Source of the DNA: Spirochaetota bacterium
GTDB lineage: Bacteria > Spirochaetota > Spirochaetia > Treponematales > Treponemataceae
Length of the DNA: 64,000 bases
Direction: 5' to 3'
Assembly: GCA_023438065.1 (NCBI GenBank)
Contig: JAEXRH010000012.1
Location: 806,001 to 870,000, forward strand
Shown here piece by piece: positions 8,213-19,500 of this stretch. Both the position numbers and the translations under genes were made by a program. Positions within the stretch are counted from its first letter, which is position 1; each line of letters opens with the position of its first letter. Below the pieces are notes generated by a model. The model was not told the DNA's origin and did not search any database. It worked only from the letters and a program-made list of their open reading frames with translations.

Positions 8213-10027
8213 TCAGTTTTCCTTCGTCTTGAGAACCGCGAGGAACGCCGACTGCGGAAGTTCCACGTCGCCGACCATCTTCATGCGCTTCTTTCCCTCT
8301 TTCTGCTTCTCGAGGAGCTTTCGCTTTCGGGTGATGTCGCCGCCGTAGCACTTCGCGAGAACGTCCTTGCGAAGCGCGTTCACCGTCTCGCGCGCGATGA
8401 TCTGGCTTCCGATCGCCCCCTGGATCGCGATCTTGAACTGCTCGCGCGAGATTTCTTCCTTGAGCTGCGCGCAGATGTGCCGTGCCTTGTCGTACGCGTT
8501 CCCCTTGAACGCGAGCTGTGACAGGGCGTCGACCGATTTCCCGTTGATGAGGATGTCTATCTTCACGAGGTCCGTCGGCTTGAAGCCGATCACGTCGTAG
8601 TCGAACGAGGCGTAGCCGCGGCTCACGCTCTTGAGCCGGTCGTAGAAGTCGAACAGGACTTCCGCGAGGGGCATTTCGTACACGATCTCGACGCGTTTCT
8701 CGTCGAGATACTGCATGTTCGTCTGCACGCCGCGCTTTTCCACGCACAGGCTCATGATGTTTCCGAGATAGGTCGTCGGGGTGATGATGGAGGCCCGGAT
8801 ATAGGGCTCTTCCGCGCTCTCGATCTTGCCCTCCTCGGGGTAATCCGCCGGATTATCGCAGAGAAGCTCCTCGCCCGTGCGAAGATGTATCTTGTACTCG
8901 ACCGAGGGAGCGGTGAAGATGACCGACTGGTCGAACTCGCGCTCGAGCCGTTCCTGTACGACCTCGAGGTGCAAAAGGCCGAGAAAGCCGCAGCGGAAAC
9001 CGTGGCCGAGCGCGATCGACGAGTCCTTTTCCCAGGTAAGGCTCGCGTCGTTGAGCTTGAGCTTCTCGAGCGAGTCCTTGAGCTCCTCGTACTCGTTCGT
9101 GTCCATCGGGTAAATCGAGGAGAACACGACGGGCTTGACCTGCTTGAAACCCGGCAAGGGTTTATCCACGGGATCCGCGACGTTCGTGATGGTATCGCCG
9201 ACGCCGACGTCCGCTATCGTCTTGATGCCGGCGATGATGTAGCCGACGTCGCCCGCGGCGAGTTCATCGCCGGGCACGAGCTTGAGAATGAATACGCCGA
9301 CTTCCTCGACCCGATACTCGGAGTCCGAGTTCATGAACCGGATCGTGTCTCCCGCCTTGATGCGTCCCGTGAAAACCCTGATATGGATGATGACCCCGCG
9401 ATAGGAGTCGTAGTGGCAGTCGAAAATCAGCGCCCGTAACCGGTCGTTCGCGAGCCCGGTGGGGGCGGGAATGCGCTCGACGATCGCCTCGAAAAGCTCG
9501 TCGATGCCGATCCCCTGCTTCGCCGAAACCTTCACGGCCGCGCTCGAGTCGAGGCCGAGGTCATGATCGATCTGCTGGAGGGTTCCGGGAATATCCGCGG
9601 CGGGAAGGTCGATCTTGTTTATTACCGGAAGGATTTCGAGATTGTGCTCGAGGGCGAGATACATGTTCGAAAGGGTCTGCGACTCGACGCCCTGCGCGGC
9701 GTCGACGAGAAGGAGCGCGCCCTCGCACGAGGCGATCGCCCGCGAGACTTCATAGGTAAAGTCCACGTGACCGGGCGTATCGACGAAATTGAGAAGGTAT
9801 TTTTTGCCGTCCCTGGCGGTGTACGGAATGGTGACCGCCTGGCTCTTTATCGTGATTCCCCGTTCGCGCTCGATATCCATGTTGTCGGTCATCTGCGCGT
9901 GATAAAAACGCTCGTCTATTACCTTCGCCTTCTCGATGAGTCGGTCGGCAAGGGTCGATTTTCCGTGGTCAATGTGGGCAACTATGCAAAAATTGCGGAT
10001 CAATGCGGGATCGGTCATATCCCGCAT
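8213..10027 (-). CDS. lepA: Elongation factor 4 (LepA), ribosome-associated GTPase
   Basis: The 604-residue length is normal for LepA. G1 AHIDHGKST is at residues 17-25, G2 RERGITIKSQ, G3 DTPGH and G4 NKID. The LepA-specific C-terminal part is present with GFRCGFLGLLHLEVVQERLEREF and a lysine-rich end. LepA acts on stalled or assembling ribosomes at the membrane/cytosol interface. It starts 4 bases after the HtrA-like gene and closes the five-gene run tilS-ftsH-TPR-htrA-like-lepA. The second ATG at 10018 (MTDPALIRNF) is an alternative start; neither has a clear ribosome site. Confidence 0.96.
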   Translation of the reverse strand: MRDMTDPALIRNFCIVAHIDHGKSTLADRLIEKAKVIDERFYHAQMTDNMDIERERGITIKSQAVTIPYTARDGKKYLLNFVDTPGHVDFTYEVSRAIASCEGALLLVDAAQGVESQTLSNMYLALEHNLEILPVINKIDLPAADIPGTLQQIDHDLGLDSSAAVKVSAKQGIGIDELFEAIVERIPAPTGLANDRLRALIFDCHYDSYRGVIIHIRVFTGRIKAGDTIRFMNSDSEYRVEEVGVFILKLVPGDELAAGDVGYIIAGIKTIADVGVGDTITNVADPVDKPLPGFKQVKPVVFSSIYPMDTNEYEELKDSLEKLKLNDASLTWEKDSSIALGHGFRCGFLGLLHLEVVQERLEREFDQSVIFTAPSVEYKIHLRTGEELLCDNPADYPEEGKIESAEEPYIRASIITPTTYLGNIMSLCVEKRGVQTNMQYLDEKRVEIVYEMPLAEVLFDFYDRLKSVSRGYASFDYDVIGFKPTDLVKIDILINGKSVDALSQLAFKGNAYDKARHICAQLKEEISREQFKIAIQGAIGSQIIARETVNALRKDVLAKCYGGDITRKRKLLEKQKEGKKRMKMVGDVELPQSAFLAVLKTKEN

Positions 10028-10031
10028 AGTA

Positions 10032-11735
10032 TTAGAAATATGAGGGACTGTCCAGTGAGGCCTTGAAGCCTATGAAGGAATCGAGGTAGCCGCTCTTCCG
10101 CCGCTTGGTATAAAGCTGAACCGCCACGGTCTCGTTTTTTTCGTCGACGACGACGTCGCGTATCTCGAGAACGTCCTGTTCCGAAAAGCCGGATTCGTCG
10201 GCGACGCTTCCCCGGACGATCGACCGGACGGTGTACTTCCGCGACCCGCCGACGCGCTCAAGATCGAAGCCCGCGATGGGCAAGAGCGCCCTGCTTTCGA
10301 GGTCGCGGTCGAAGATGACCTTGCCGGGAACCTCGGGTCTCTCGCTGAGCTGAACGAACCAGGTCCGCTCTACCGGCGCGGCGGTTCCGCCGCCGAAAAC
10401 CCCCGTAAGGCCCGTGACCTTCACGATCGTCTTGGGTATCTCCCGGATGAGGGCGGACTGCAGGTCCTCAAGGCTTTTCACCCGTTTCCCGTTAACCGCG
10501 GTGATTACCGTGCCTTCGGGGATTCTCGCGAGCGCGCACGGAGAATCGGGAACGGCGTACACGAGCGTCACCCCCCCGTTCGAGGACGAACCCGGAAGGA
10601 CGACCGACTTCCCGTAGGCGCCGAGCCATGGATGGGTTACCTTTCCGCCGGCGTAGAGCGCCGGAAGGATGATCCGGAGGTACTCGACCGGGATCGCGAA
10701 ATTGAGCCCTTCATACGGCTCGATTCCCGCGAACACGACGGCCTGAACGCGACCCGCCTCGTCGACGATCGGGCCGCCCGAGTTTCCGTGATTGATCGGC
10801 GCGTCGATCTGAAGGACGTCGCCGAGCGACAGAAGCCGCCGTTTTTGCGCCGACACGATGCCGGCGGTGAGCGTCTGCTCGAGACCGACGGGAGAGCCGA
10901 TCGCGTATATCCGGTTACCGACCTTGAGATCCTCCGAGGAACCGAGCTGGAAAACCGCAGGAGGCGCGAGTTCCGTCTTGATGAGGGCAAGATCGAGAAC
11001 GGGATCCCAACCGACGACCTTCGCGGGTATTCTCGTGTCGGGATCGTTCGGCATCTTGATGAACAGTCGCGAATACCCCTCGTACTTCGGGTTAACCTCG
11101 CTGTCGATGACGTGATTGTTCGTGATGAGATATCCGCGCGGGTCGATGAAAAACGCCGAGCCGATCACGCGATCGGCGTACCCGACGCCGGACTCGACCC
11201 TGAGGCCGCGATCGACCCATACGGTAACCGTGCCCTGTATCATGCGCGAGACGATCCCTGAAGAAGGTGCCTCGTCCTCGGGCGTCGACCGGGCGACCGA
11301 TTCCAGATTCGCGAGGATGACGTCCCCGGAACTCTTCCAGGACCGTATCCGGCTCTCATGAAGCTTCTCCTCGGACCATCCGGACGGCGCGTTCGACAGA
11401 ACAGCAAGGGACCGATAGATGACGAGGGCCTTGTTCCAGTCCCCGTTCTCGATGGCCGTATCGAAATCCTTGCGGGTTTTCGATTCCGCGTCGGAATACA
11501 GCGAATCCACTTGCCCGATGCCGGCGGTATTGTCCTTGAGGGTCCGCGCCCGCGCGAGGGCAACCACGGGGTCCTTGTCGAGGAGGAGTCTCGTCTGGTC
11601 GATCTCGTGAAGTACGCTCCGCTCGCTCGAATAATCGACGAAAGGCTCGCGTGCGGGATCGGAAGCGCAGGAAGAAATCAAACCCGCGAACAGAACGGAA
11701 AGGGCGGTCATAAGTAGCACGATCGTTTTATTCAT
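10032..11735 (-). CDS. HtrA/DegP-like trypsin-fold protease with PDZ domain, lipoprotein
   Basis: This 567-residue protein starts at MNKTI (11735), preceded by GGAG and overlapping the previous stop by 8 bases; an ATG 15 bases upstream is less likely. The signal peptide ends in lipobox LISSC (Cys23). A coiled, TPR-like segment covers roughly residues 30-160. The protease domain shows the full triad: H208 in TNNHVID, D248 in LDLALIK and S319 in HGNSGGP. A PDZ-like region follows (SPCALARIPEGTVITAVNGKRV), and a second similar unit near the C-terminus (SVADESGFSEQDVLEI). It probably degrades misfolded envelope proteins and is coupled with ftsH. Confidence 0.85.
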   Translation of the reverse strand: MNKTIVLLMTALSVLFAGLISSCASDPAREPFVDYSSERSVLHEIDQTRLLLDKDPVVALARARTLKDNTAGIGQVDSLYSDAESKTRKDFDTAIENGDWNKALVIYRSLAVLSNAPSGWSEEKLHESRIRSWKSSGDVILANLESVARSTPEDEAPSSGIVSRMIQGTVTVWVDRGLRVESGVGYADRVIGSAFFIDPRGYLITNNHVIDSEVNPKYEGYSRLFIKMPNDPDTRIPAKVVGWDPVLDLALIKTELAPPAVFQLGSSEDLKVGNRIYAIGSPVGLEQTLTAGIVSAQKRRLLSLGDVLQIDAPINHGNSGGPIVDEAGRVQAVVFAGIEPYEGLNFAIPVEYLRIILPALYAGGKVTHPWLGAYGKSVVLPGSSSNGGVTLVYAVPDSPCALARIPEGTVITAVNGKRVKSLEDLQSALIREIPKTIVKVTGLTGVFGGGTAAPVERTWFVQLSERPEVPGKVIFDRDLESRALLPIAGFDLERVGGSRKYTVRSIVRGSVADESGFSEQDVLEIRDVVVDEKNETVAVQLYTKRRKSGYLDSFIGFKASLDSPSYF

Positions 11736-13787
11736 CGACAAGCTCCGCAAAGGTCATTCCTCCGGTTCTCACGGCATCGAGGCGTTTTCCGCCGAGGCTC
11801 AGTGAAAGGGTAACAACCGAATCCCCCCCCGCGTTAAAGGCGTCGACCACTTTTTTGGCGATCTCGCGCGAATTCGGGGGCAACGCGCCGATCCACCAGA
11901 TATTCGCCGACGCGTCGCGTATGACGGTTTTCCGGGCGCCGGCGTATAACACCTCGCGGGGAGAACCGTTTTCCGCCGTGATGGTTACCGGAAGACCGGA
12001 TCCCGGATGGATCCACCTCGTGTTCTCGACCCCGTCCTTGGTCCGGGTCCAGGTTATCTCGAACGCGCCGTTTTCGTCGGAATCCCAGCGCTTTACGAGC
12101 GCGCCCGTCGCCAGGTATTCCTCGCGGTATTCGGCGCGCCTGTTGCCGTTCCGGTCGGCCTCGACGGTCAAAAGGTTTCCGCGCTCGTCGAAGGTCGAAG
12201 TGGTCTCGAAATACCCGTCGCGATCGAGATCGGCCTTCTCCAGGGAGGGAAAACCGCGTTTATAGGAAGTCCAGGAAACGAGCTGCCCGTTCTCGCGACG
12301 CTCCGCGGAAACGGGAATTCCGTTCTCGAGATCGACGCGCGAGGATTCTCCGTCCGTATAGCAGGAGGCCGATCCCGCGAGAAGACGCTCGGTGAGCGGC
12401 GCGGCGGAACCGACGGTCTTGATGGTATAGAATGCGTTGCCGGTAAACCCGAAGTCCTCGCGAACCCACTCGACGGGCGCCCAGGAGAGCGCGAGCGGTT
12501 TCATCACGTACTCGCGTCCGCCAGAGGAAACCGCGCGCACCGCGGGATATCGGTCGTAATGCACCACCGCCTTGGGTTGACCGACGGCGATCGTGGCGGG
12601 CTCCCCGAGATCGCATGACACCGCGAACTCGGGATACCCGTCCTGATTCGTGTCGAAAGTCGCCTCGACGGGACGCCCGAGCCGATAGCGTATCCGGGAG
12701 TCGACGATACCGTCGCCGTCAGCGTCGTCGGTGATCACGCCTTCGTATCCGTCAAGCCGGCTCTCGATCGACGAGCGAACGCTCTTCTTGCCGACGAGCT
12801 TGCAAAGGCCGTGAAGCAGGCTCAAGGGAATCCCGCTCTCCTGCGCGGCGAAAAGCTCGGCCTCGGCCGCCTCCTCGCCGAGTATCCCGTACTCGAGGGC
12901 ATAGACGGTCGACGCGGGGCCGATGGGGTTTCCCGGTCGCGCCTGGGCCGATGGATCGTCTCGCGCCGCGTCCGGTAAGGCGGACTCGACGCCGCTTCGC
13001 GAATCGGCTTCCGCGGCACGGAGGCTCGCGGCCGCGGCGAGGTCGTTCTTCCCCATGCCGCGGTAGGTCCTCACGTCGCGGACGCGGCTTTGCGCGTCGG
13101 CTTCAAAGGGAACGGCGAGAAGCAAGAGCTCCCGGTCCTCGTTTTCCCAGACATAGAGTCGCGAAAGGATCTTCGCCGCGAGCGGGGCGGCGTCTCCGGT
13201 CTTTATCGCGTTTCGCTCGCGGGTAAGGAACACGCGCGCGAAGCGCGCGTCGAAAGGCCAACGCTCGAGCGCGGCGTCCACGGCCCGTCGGGCCTCGCCG
13301 GTTCGCTCGAGCCCGTAGAGCGCGAGGACGCGAACGTAATCGGCGTCTGCCGACGGGACCGATCCCGCCTTCCCGAGGAGGGCAAGCGCCTCGGAAAACC
13401 GCCTCGTTTCCGCCTTGAGCCGCGCCGCGAGCACGAGCGCCTCGCTTCGGGAGTACGTTCTCCAGAAATAACCGTCGGTCAGGGCCGTCTCGACGCGCTC
13501 GAGGATGTCGGCGCGCGCACCATTCCGCGCGGCGAGCGACAAGGCCTCTACGTACGGAAAGTCTGCCATGGCGGAATCGTAGGTCGCGCCGAGCCGGGCC
13601 TCGAACGAGGCTCCTTCCCAATCCCCCGCCGCGAGAAGCTCCGTCGCGCGCGATAGCGAGCGAAGGGCAGCCGCCTTGTTGACGGCCTTCGGCGATGAAG
13701 CCGATTGGGCGAACGCGAGCCCCCCCGCGAAAAGCGAGATGGCCGCTACGGCCGCGAACGCGGTTCTCTTCGGGGAACGGGCGCGCT

Positions 13788-13791
<4 letters not shown>
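11728..13791 (-). CDS. Exported TPR-like protein with Asp-rich EF-hand-like repeats
   Basis: This 687-residue protein has a cleavable signal peptide ending FAQS at about residue 30. Residues 40-260 are alanine-rich helical repeats (SRATELLAAGDWEGASFEARLG, ALALLGKAG), probably TPR. The C-terminal half carries short acidic loops: DDADGDGIVDSR, DTNQDGYPEF, DLDRDGYFET, ADRNGNRRAE and DSDENGAFEI. These resemble the DxDxDG loops of dockerin or thrombospondin type-3 units, so calcium binding is plausible. Its start overlaps the ftsH stop (ATGA) and its end overlaps the HtrA-like gene, placing it in envelope maintenance. I do not recognise a named family. Confidence 0.7.
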
Positions 13792-15719
<1,928 letters not shown>

Positions 15720-15726
15720 GAGATCC

Positions 15727-17070
15727 TCAAATTTGAACGAACCAGTCCGGATACCCGAGCGCCCCGCCCCATACGGCGCGGATGACGCCGTCGGTCTCGA
15801 CGAGCGGCACGAGGTCGCGATCGGATTCTCGCACAGACCATTCGTTCATCAGTTTTTTCAGTGTCTTTCGCCCGCCCGAGGCAGTCGTGACCGAGTCCCC
15901 GCTTTGGCGTGTCCTGATCGTCAAGGGGAACCGAAAACTCCCCGGACACCGATCAATATACACCGAATTCCCCTCGGAAAACACCGAAATCGTCCCGAAA
16001 GGGAGGGAATACGTGCCGCCAGAGCGAATATATACAAGATACCCGCTTTTGGTGTTCTGCACAATATCCGGTTTCCAGAAATAACGGTCGCCCGAACGGG
16101 TAAAGGAAAGGCCCGAACCGTCGATCCTTCGACCGGGACACGCCGGGTCGGCGGCACGGGGAGAGAGAGCATTCTCCCCGATGCTCGCGATCCGCTCGAG
16201 ATATCCCGAGGGAACGCGATGACGCGGGGCGAGGAGGATGAGACCGTCCGCGAGGAAGCGAAGCCTCACGGCCGGATGCATCGAAAGAAACGCGCGAACG
16301 TCGCAGGAGATACCGGAAGAAACCCGGTCCCATCGACAGACGATGAGGCTTCGGCAAAGGTCGTCGTCGAGGGCCGCGCGCGAGGCAGAGCCGAGAACTC
16401 CCGTTTCCCATCCCGGGAAGGAGTCGTCGAGAAGGGGTACGAGACGTCGGCGAACGCGGTTTCGGAGATACCGGTCGTCGGCGTTCGTGGAATCCTCGCG
16501 CCAGGAGATCCCGCGCTCGACGAGCCACGCGGTCATCGCGGCGTGCGAGATCCCGAGAAGGGGACGGAGGTATATGCCCCGCTCGCGGGCGATCCCCGAC
16601 AGGGCCGAGCCCGAGGCCCCCGAAAGGAAGCGCATGAGCACGGTTTCCGCGCGATCGTCGCGGTTATGGGCGGTAATGACGCACGAGGCATCCTTCGCGC
16701 GGGCGACATCGGCAAAGGCGCGATACCGGAGATAGCGGGCCGCTTCCTCGATGCCCTTTCCCCGCTCGCGGGCGACGGCCGTTACCTCGCCCGCGGCAAG
16801 GTCGACCCGCACGCACTCGACGGGCGGTTCAAGGGATCTCGCGAGATCCTCGACGAATGAGGCGTCGGCCCCGCTTTCCGCCTCGCTCCTGACGCGGTGA
16901 TTTACCGTCAGGGCGACAAGCGTGAAAGCGAAGCGCGCGCGAAGGCGGCTCAGCGCGACAAGGAGGAAGGTCGAGTCCGCTCCCCCGGAGCAGGCGGCAA
17001 TCACCGTTTTCCCGGCGATCTCCCTGCCCTCGAGCGCGGAAGCAAGCGTGTCAACTGGATCTCGTGTCAT
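15727..17070 (-). CDS. tilS: tRNA(Ile)-lysidine synthase
   Basis: This 447-residue enzyme converts C34 of tRNA-Ile(CAU) to lysidine. The N-type ATP pyrophosphatase loop is SGGADS at residues 28-33. Further family blocks are LTVNHRVR, GIEEAARYLRYRAF, TAHNRDDRAETVLMR and the C-terminal substrate-binding region. The start MTRDPV at 17070 is preferred; a GTG at 17130 would add 20 hydrophobic residues but lies inside the upstream terminator. There is no Shine-Dalgarno before 17070, and a TATACT box ends 10 bases upstream, so the mRNA is probably almost leaderless. It is first gene of the run to lepA. Confidence 0.92.
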   Translation of the reverse strand: MTRDPVDTLASALEGREIAGKTVIAACSGGADSTFLLVALSRLRARFAFTLVALTVNHRVRSEAESGADASFVEDLARSLEPPVECVRVDLAAGEVTAVARERGKGIEEAARYLRYRAFADVARAKDASCVITAHNRDDRAETVLMRFLSGASGSALSGIARERGIYLRPLLGISHAAMTAWLVERGISWREDSTNADDRYLRNRVRRRLVPLLDDSFPGWETGVLGSASRAALDDDLCRSLIVCRWDRVSSGISCDVRAFLSMHPAVRLRFLADGLILLAPRHRVPSGYLERIASIGENALSPRAADPACPGRRIDGSGLSFTRSGDRYFWKPDIVQNTKSGYLVYIRSGGTYSLPFGTISVFSEGNSVYIDRCPGSFRFPLTIRTRQSGDSVTTASGGRKTLKKLMNEWSVRESDRDLVPLVETDGVIRAVWGGALGYPDWFVQI

Positions 17071-17080
17071 TCTTGAAAGG

Positions 17081-17110
17081 AGTATAGCAAATAAAAAAGG
17101 GATCCGTGAA
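17081..17110 (-). promoter_or_regulatory. Promoter of tilS-ftsH operon, giving a near-leaderless mRNA
   Basis: TTCACG, 18-base spacer, TATACT on the minus strand. The -10 ends 10 bases before the ATG. The -35 lies inside the hairpin of the rplY terminator. Confidence 0.55.
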
Positions 17111-17141
17111 TGCCGACGCTCGGTCGGCACGAACGAATCCC
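17093..17141 (-). terminator. Intrinsic terminator of rplY
   Basis: A two-part stem (GGGATTCG/CGGATCCC with an inner 7-bp GTCGGCA/TGCCGAC pairing) followed by six T on the minus strand. Confidence 0.85.
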
Positions 17142-17179
17142 TCTGTTTCGCCGGCGAAACGCCGGCAAAGCGGTCACCC

Positions 17180-17797
17180 TTACTTCGCGGCGGGCGCGGC
17201 GGCGGCCGGAGCGGCCTCGGTCGCGGCGGCGGAGGGAGTCTCGCTCTTGGTGAACTTCAGGGTCGCGACGGTGTTGTGAGAATCCGTGAGGATCTTCACG
17301 CCCTCGGCTACCTTGAGGTCCTTGACGTGGATGGAGTGATTGAGCTCGAGATTGGAAACGTCGACGATGATCCTCTCGGGGAGGTTCTTCGGGAGGCACT
17401 CAACCTCGACCTCGGTAGTACCGGTCTCGAGAACGCCGCCGAGGCGAACGCCTTCGGGGGATCCGGAGAGCTTGAGCATGATCTTGGTGCGGAGGGTCTT
17501 CGCGGGATCGACCTCGTAGAAGTCGATGTGGTTGACCTTGTCCGCGATGATGTCGTACTGAACGTCCTTCACGAACGCGATGATGTCCCTGGAACCGTCG
17601 AGCTTCACGTCGATAAGGGTACTCTCGGTGATGAGGTGAAAGAGCTTGGAGAATTCCTTCTCGTCGATGTCGATCATGATTGACTTTCCGGCGCCATCGT
17701 ACATGACGGCGGGAAGACGCTTGGCCGCGCGAAGGCGCTTGGCCGCTCCCTTGCCGGTTTCGGTCCGGGTTCGGGCGTTGAGAACTTTCTGTTCCAT
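17180..17797 (-). CDS. rplY: Large-subunit ribosomal protein L25 (Ctc type)
   Basis: This 205-residue form has the 5S-rRNA-binding L25 domain (residues 1-95: NARTRTETGKGAAKRLRA, LPAVMYDG, VKDVQYDIIADKVNHIDFYEV), the TL5/Ctc beta domain (GVRLGGVLETGTTEVEVECLP), and an alanine-rich tail. MEQKVL at 17797 is the start because AAGGAG lies 7 bases upstream; the longer frame is not supported. It lies between tRNA-Gln and tilS, the order known near spoVG in spirochaetes, and ends in a strong terminator of its own. Confidence 0.95.
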   Translation of the reverse strand: MEQKVLNARTRTETGKGAAKRLRAAKRLPAVMYDGAGKSIMIDIDEKEFSKLFHLITESTLIDVKLDGSRDIIAFVKDVQYDIIADKVNHIDFYEVDPAKTLRTKIMLKLSGSPEGVRLGGVLETGTTEVEVECLPKNLPERIIVDVSNLELNHSIHVKDLKVAEGVKILTDSHNTVATLKFTKSETPSAAATEAAPAAAAPAAK

Positions 17798-17894
17798 AGG
17801 GGAACTCCTTACGGCGCGTACCCCTTCCCCAAGGGTCTCCCCCCAGGATCTGAGCGACGCGCGTGATGGCGAGGCCAATACAGAGCCAAGCCTT

Positions 17895-17916
17895 AAAAAA
17901 GCCTTTCGGAAAAGAC
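17895..17916 (-). terminator. Terminator after tRNA-Gln(TTG)
   Basis: A 6-bp stem with tetraloop (GTCTTT..AAAGGC, one G-T pair) followed by six T on the minus strand. Confidence 0.65.
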
Positions 17917-17925
17917 CCTTTTTAG

Positions 17926-17998
17926 CTGGGACGGTAGGATTCGAACCTACGGAATGACGGTACCAAAAACCGTTGGCTTACCACTTGCCGACGTCCCA
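17926..17998 (-). tRNA. tRNA-Gln (anticodon TTG)
   Basis: Minus-strand cloverleaf with the weak first pair U1-A72 and G73 typical of bacterial tRNA-Gln. Acceptor TGGGACG/CGTCCCA; anticodon stem ACGGT/ACCGT with loop TTTTGGT. CCA is not encoded. It lies 86 bases after spoVG and has no clear promoter of its own, so it may be processed from the spoVG transcript. Confidence 0.95.
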
Positions 17999-18083
17999 AT
18001 GGTAGATACGACAGAAGTCGCTCGATCAGGGACGCTACAGGTTCGGGGGTGAAAGGAGGATGTTCTCCGTACCCCGAAATTAC

Positions 18084-18374
18084 CTATAAGTCCGCCGGAT
18101 CGGCGGCTACAGTTTCCTCAATATTACCGGCCTCGAATTCGGCCAGCACCCTGTCCTGAAGCTTGGTGCGAAAATCAGGACAAATGGGGTGGGCGACGTC
18201 CTTGTACTCGCCGGTGCGAATCTTGCGACTCGGCATCGCGATGAACATCCCGGTTTTTCCCTCGATAATCTTGACGTTATGGATAACGAAGCAATTATCG
18301 AAGGTAACGGTGACGTACGCCTTAAGTTTGCCTTCCGTGGTGACTTTCCTGATACGGATATCAGTAATTTCCAT
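18084..18374 (-). CDS. spoVG: SpoVG, RNA/DNA-binding regulator
   Basis: The 96-residue protein MEITDIRIRKV... shows the family's typical IHNVKIIEGKTGMFIAMPSRK and FRTKLQDRVLAEF segments. SpoVG is a small site-specific nucleic-acid-binding protein, shown in Borrelia and Firmicutes to control gene expression. GGAG lies 8 bases before the ATG. It has its own promoter inside the 3' end of ispE, as well as possible read-through from ispE. Confidence 0.96.
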   Translation of the reverse strand: MEITDIRIRKVTTEGKLKAYVTVTFDNCFVIHNVKIIEGKTGMFIAMPSRKIRTGEYKDVAHPICPDFRTKLQDRVLAEFEAGNIEETVAADPADL

Positions 18375-18431
18375 ACTTTTAGTCTCCTTATGCAGCAGAA
18401 GCGACAGCAGGCACGTAAATACCCGTATGCT

Positions 18432-18460
18432 ATTGTACTACTGCATTGTGGAGGACGCAA
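18432..18460 (-). promoter_or_regulatory. Promoter of spoVG inside the end of ispE
   Basis: TTGCGT, 17-base spacer, TACAAT on the minus strand, giving a leader of about 50 bases with GGAG before spoVG. Confidence 0.65.
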
Positions 18461-19319
18461 GCAAAAGAAATTTTACACAATGTTTCCAATGCGTCGAAAG
18501 CCTTGTTTGGGCGGCTTCGGCCGTTTCGCGATCGGCGAAAAGACCGAAAACCGTGGATCCGGATCCGCTCATCTCGGCAAAAAGAGCGCCCTGATCGACG
18601 AGCGCAACGCGCGCGTCCCCGATAACCGGATATCGCGCCTCAAGCGGCGCGGTAAACCCATTCCTGAAAGCCCAGGACTCCACCGGCAAACGGTAAATCC
18701 CGGGAAGGTCGGCAACGCCGGGCCATTCGATACCCGACTCCCTTCCCTCGGCCTGCCATGAGTCCACGAGCCCATAGGCTTCCGCCGTTGAACTGTGAAC
18801 GGCCGGCCAAATAAGGACGCCATGCAGGTCATTCCGTGCGGCGATCGGCGTAACCCGCTCCCCGCGACCCTCGACCACTGCGGCCCCACCCTCGATAAAG
18901 AACGGCACGTCGCTCCCGATGCCGGCAGCGAGGCGCGCGAGGGTTTCGCGCGAAAGCCCCGTCCCGAAAAGACGGTCGAGGGCAACGAGGGTAGCCGCTG
19001 CGTCGGAGGATCCGCCTCCGAGACCGGCGCCTGCGGGCACCCGCTTGTCGAGCTCGACCGCGATGCCGTCGCGCACACCGGTTTCCGCCCTGAAAAGTTC
19101 GACGGCGCGGCTCACCGTGTTCACCGGCGGAAGCGCCATCGACGGCGAGATGACCGCGCAGGAACCGAGCGGGCCCGATACCGAGACAGAAAGCCCGTCC
19201 GCGAGGGAAACGAGCTGAAACACGCTCTCGATGCCGTGATAGCCGTCGGCGCGCTTCGCGAGAACCCTGAGATGGAGATTGATTTTACAGGGCGCGGTTA
19301 CGCGGATGCTCTCTTGCAT
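18438..19319 (-). CDS. ispE: 4-diphosphocytidyl-2-C-methyl-D-erythritol kinase
   Basis: This 293-residue GHMP kinase of the MEP isoprenoid pathway phosphorylates CDP-ME. Evidence: N-terminal APCKINLHLRVLAKRADGYH, ATP-binding motif PAGAGLGGGSSDA at residues 95-107, IGSDVPFF, and the C-terminal MSGSGSTVFGLF. The ATG at 19319 has no Shine-Dalgarno; a consensus promoter ends 10 bases upstream. spoVG follows after 63 bases. Supplying IPP here fits the presence of peptidoglycan genes elsewhere in the window. Confidence 0.96.
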   Translation of the reverse strand: MQESIRVTAPCKINLHLRVLAKRADGYHGIESVFQLVSLADGLSVSVSGPLGSCAVISPSMALPPVNTVSRAVELFRAETGVRDGIAVELDKRVPAGAGLGGGSSDAAATLVALDRLFGTGLSRETLARLAAGIGSDVPFFIEGGAAVVEGRGERVTPIAARNDLHGVLIWPAVHSSTAEAYGLVDSWQAEGRESGIEWPGVADLPGIYRLPVESWAFRNGFTAPLEARYPVIGDARVALVDQGALFAEMSGSGSTVFGLFADRETAEAAQTRLSTHWKHCVKFLLLASSTMQ

Positions 19320-19329
19320 GCAGGGTGTG

Positions 19330-19357
19330 ATTATACCGAAAATCGTCTTTTTGTCAA
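19330..19357 (-). promoter_or_regulatory. Consensus promoter of ispE, near-leaderless
   Basis: TTGACA, 16-base spacer, TATAAT, both boxes perfect. The -10 ends 10 bases before the ATG, so the leader would be about 4 bases. Confidence 0.8.
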
Positions 19358-19401
19358 AGCGCCCGGAGGGTCATATTCGTTAAAAAAAAGCCTAGGGATA
19401 G

Positions 19402-19431
19402 TTGACAGATACTTACAGTCTCAATTATGTT
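19402..19431 (+). promoter_or_regulatory. Promoter of the acidic mini-protein gene
   Basis: TTGACA, 18-base spacer, TATGTT, about 70 bases before the ATG at 19501. It is divergent from the ispE promoter. Confidence 0.6.
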
Positions 19432-19500
19432 TTCAGGAGCGTTAACGAACCGTGTTCGCGAGGACACGTATTTTTCAGGGAAACGGACGGAAAAGAGCGA

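Noticed and set aside
17071..17130. GTG start of tilS at 17130
   Set aside because: It lies inside the rplY terminator and adds a hydrophobic stretch absent from the TilS family, although GAGGG precedes it.
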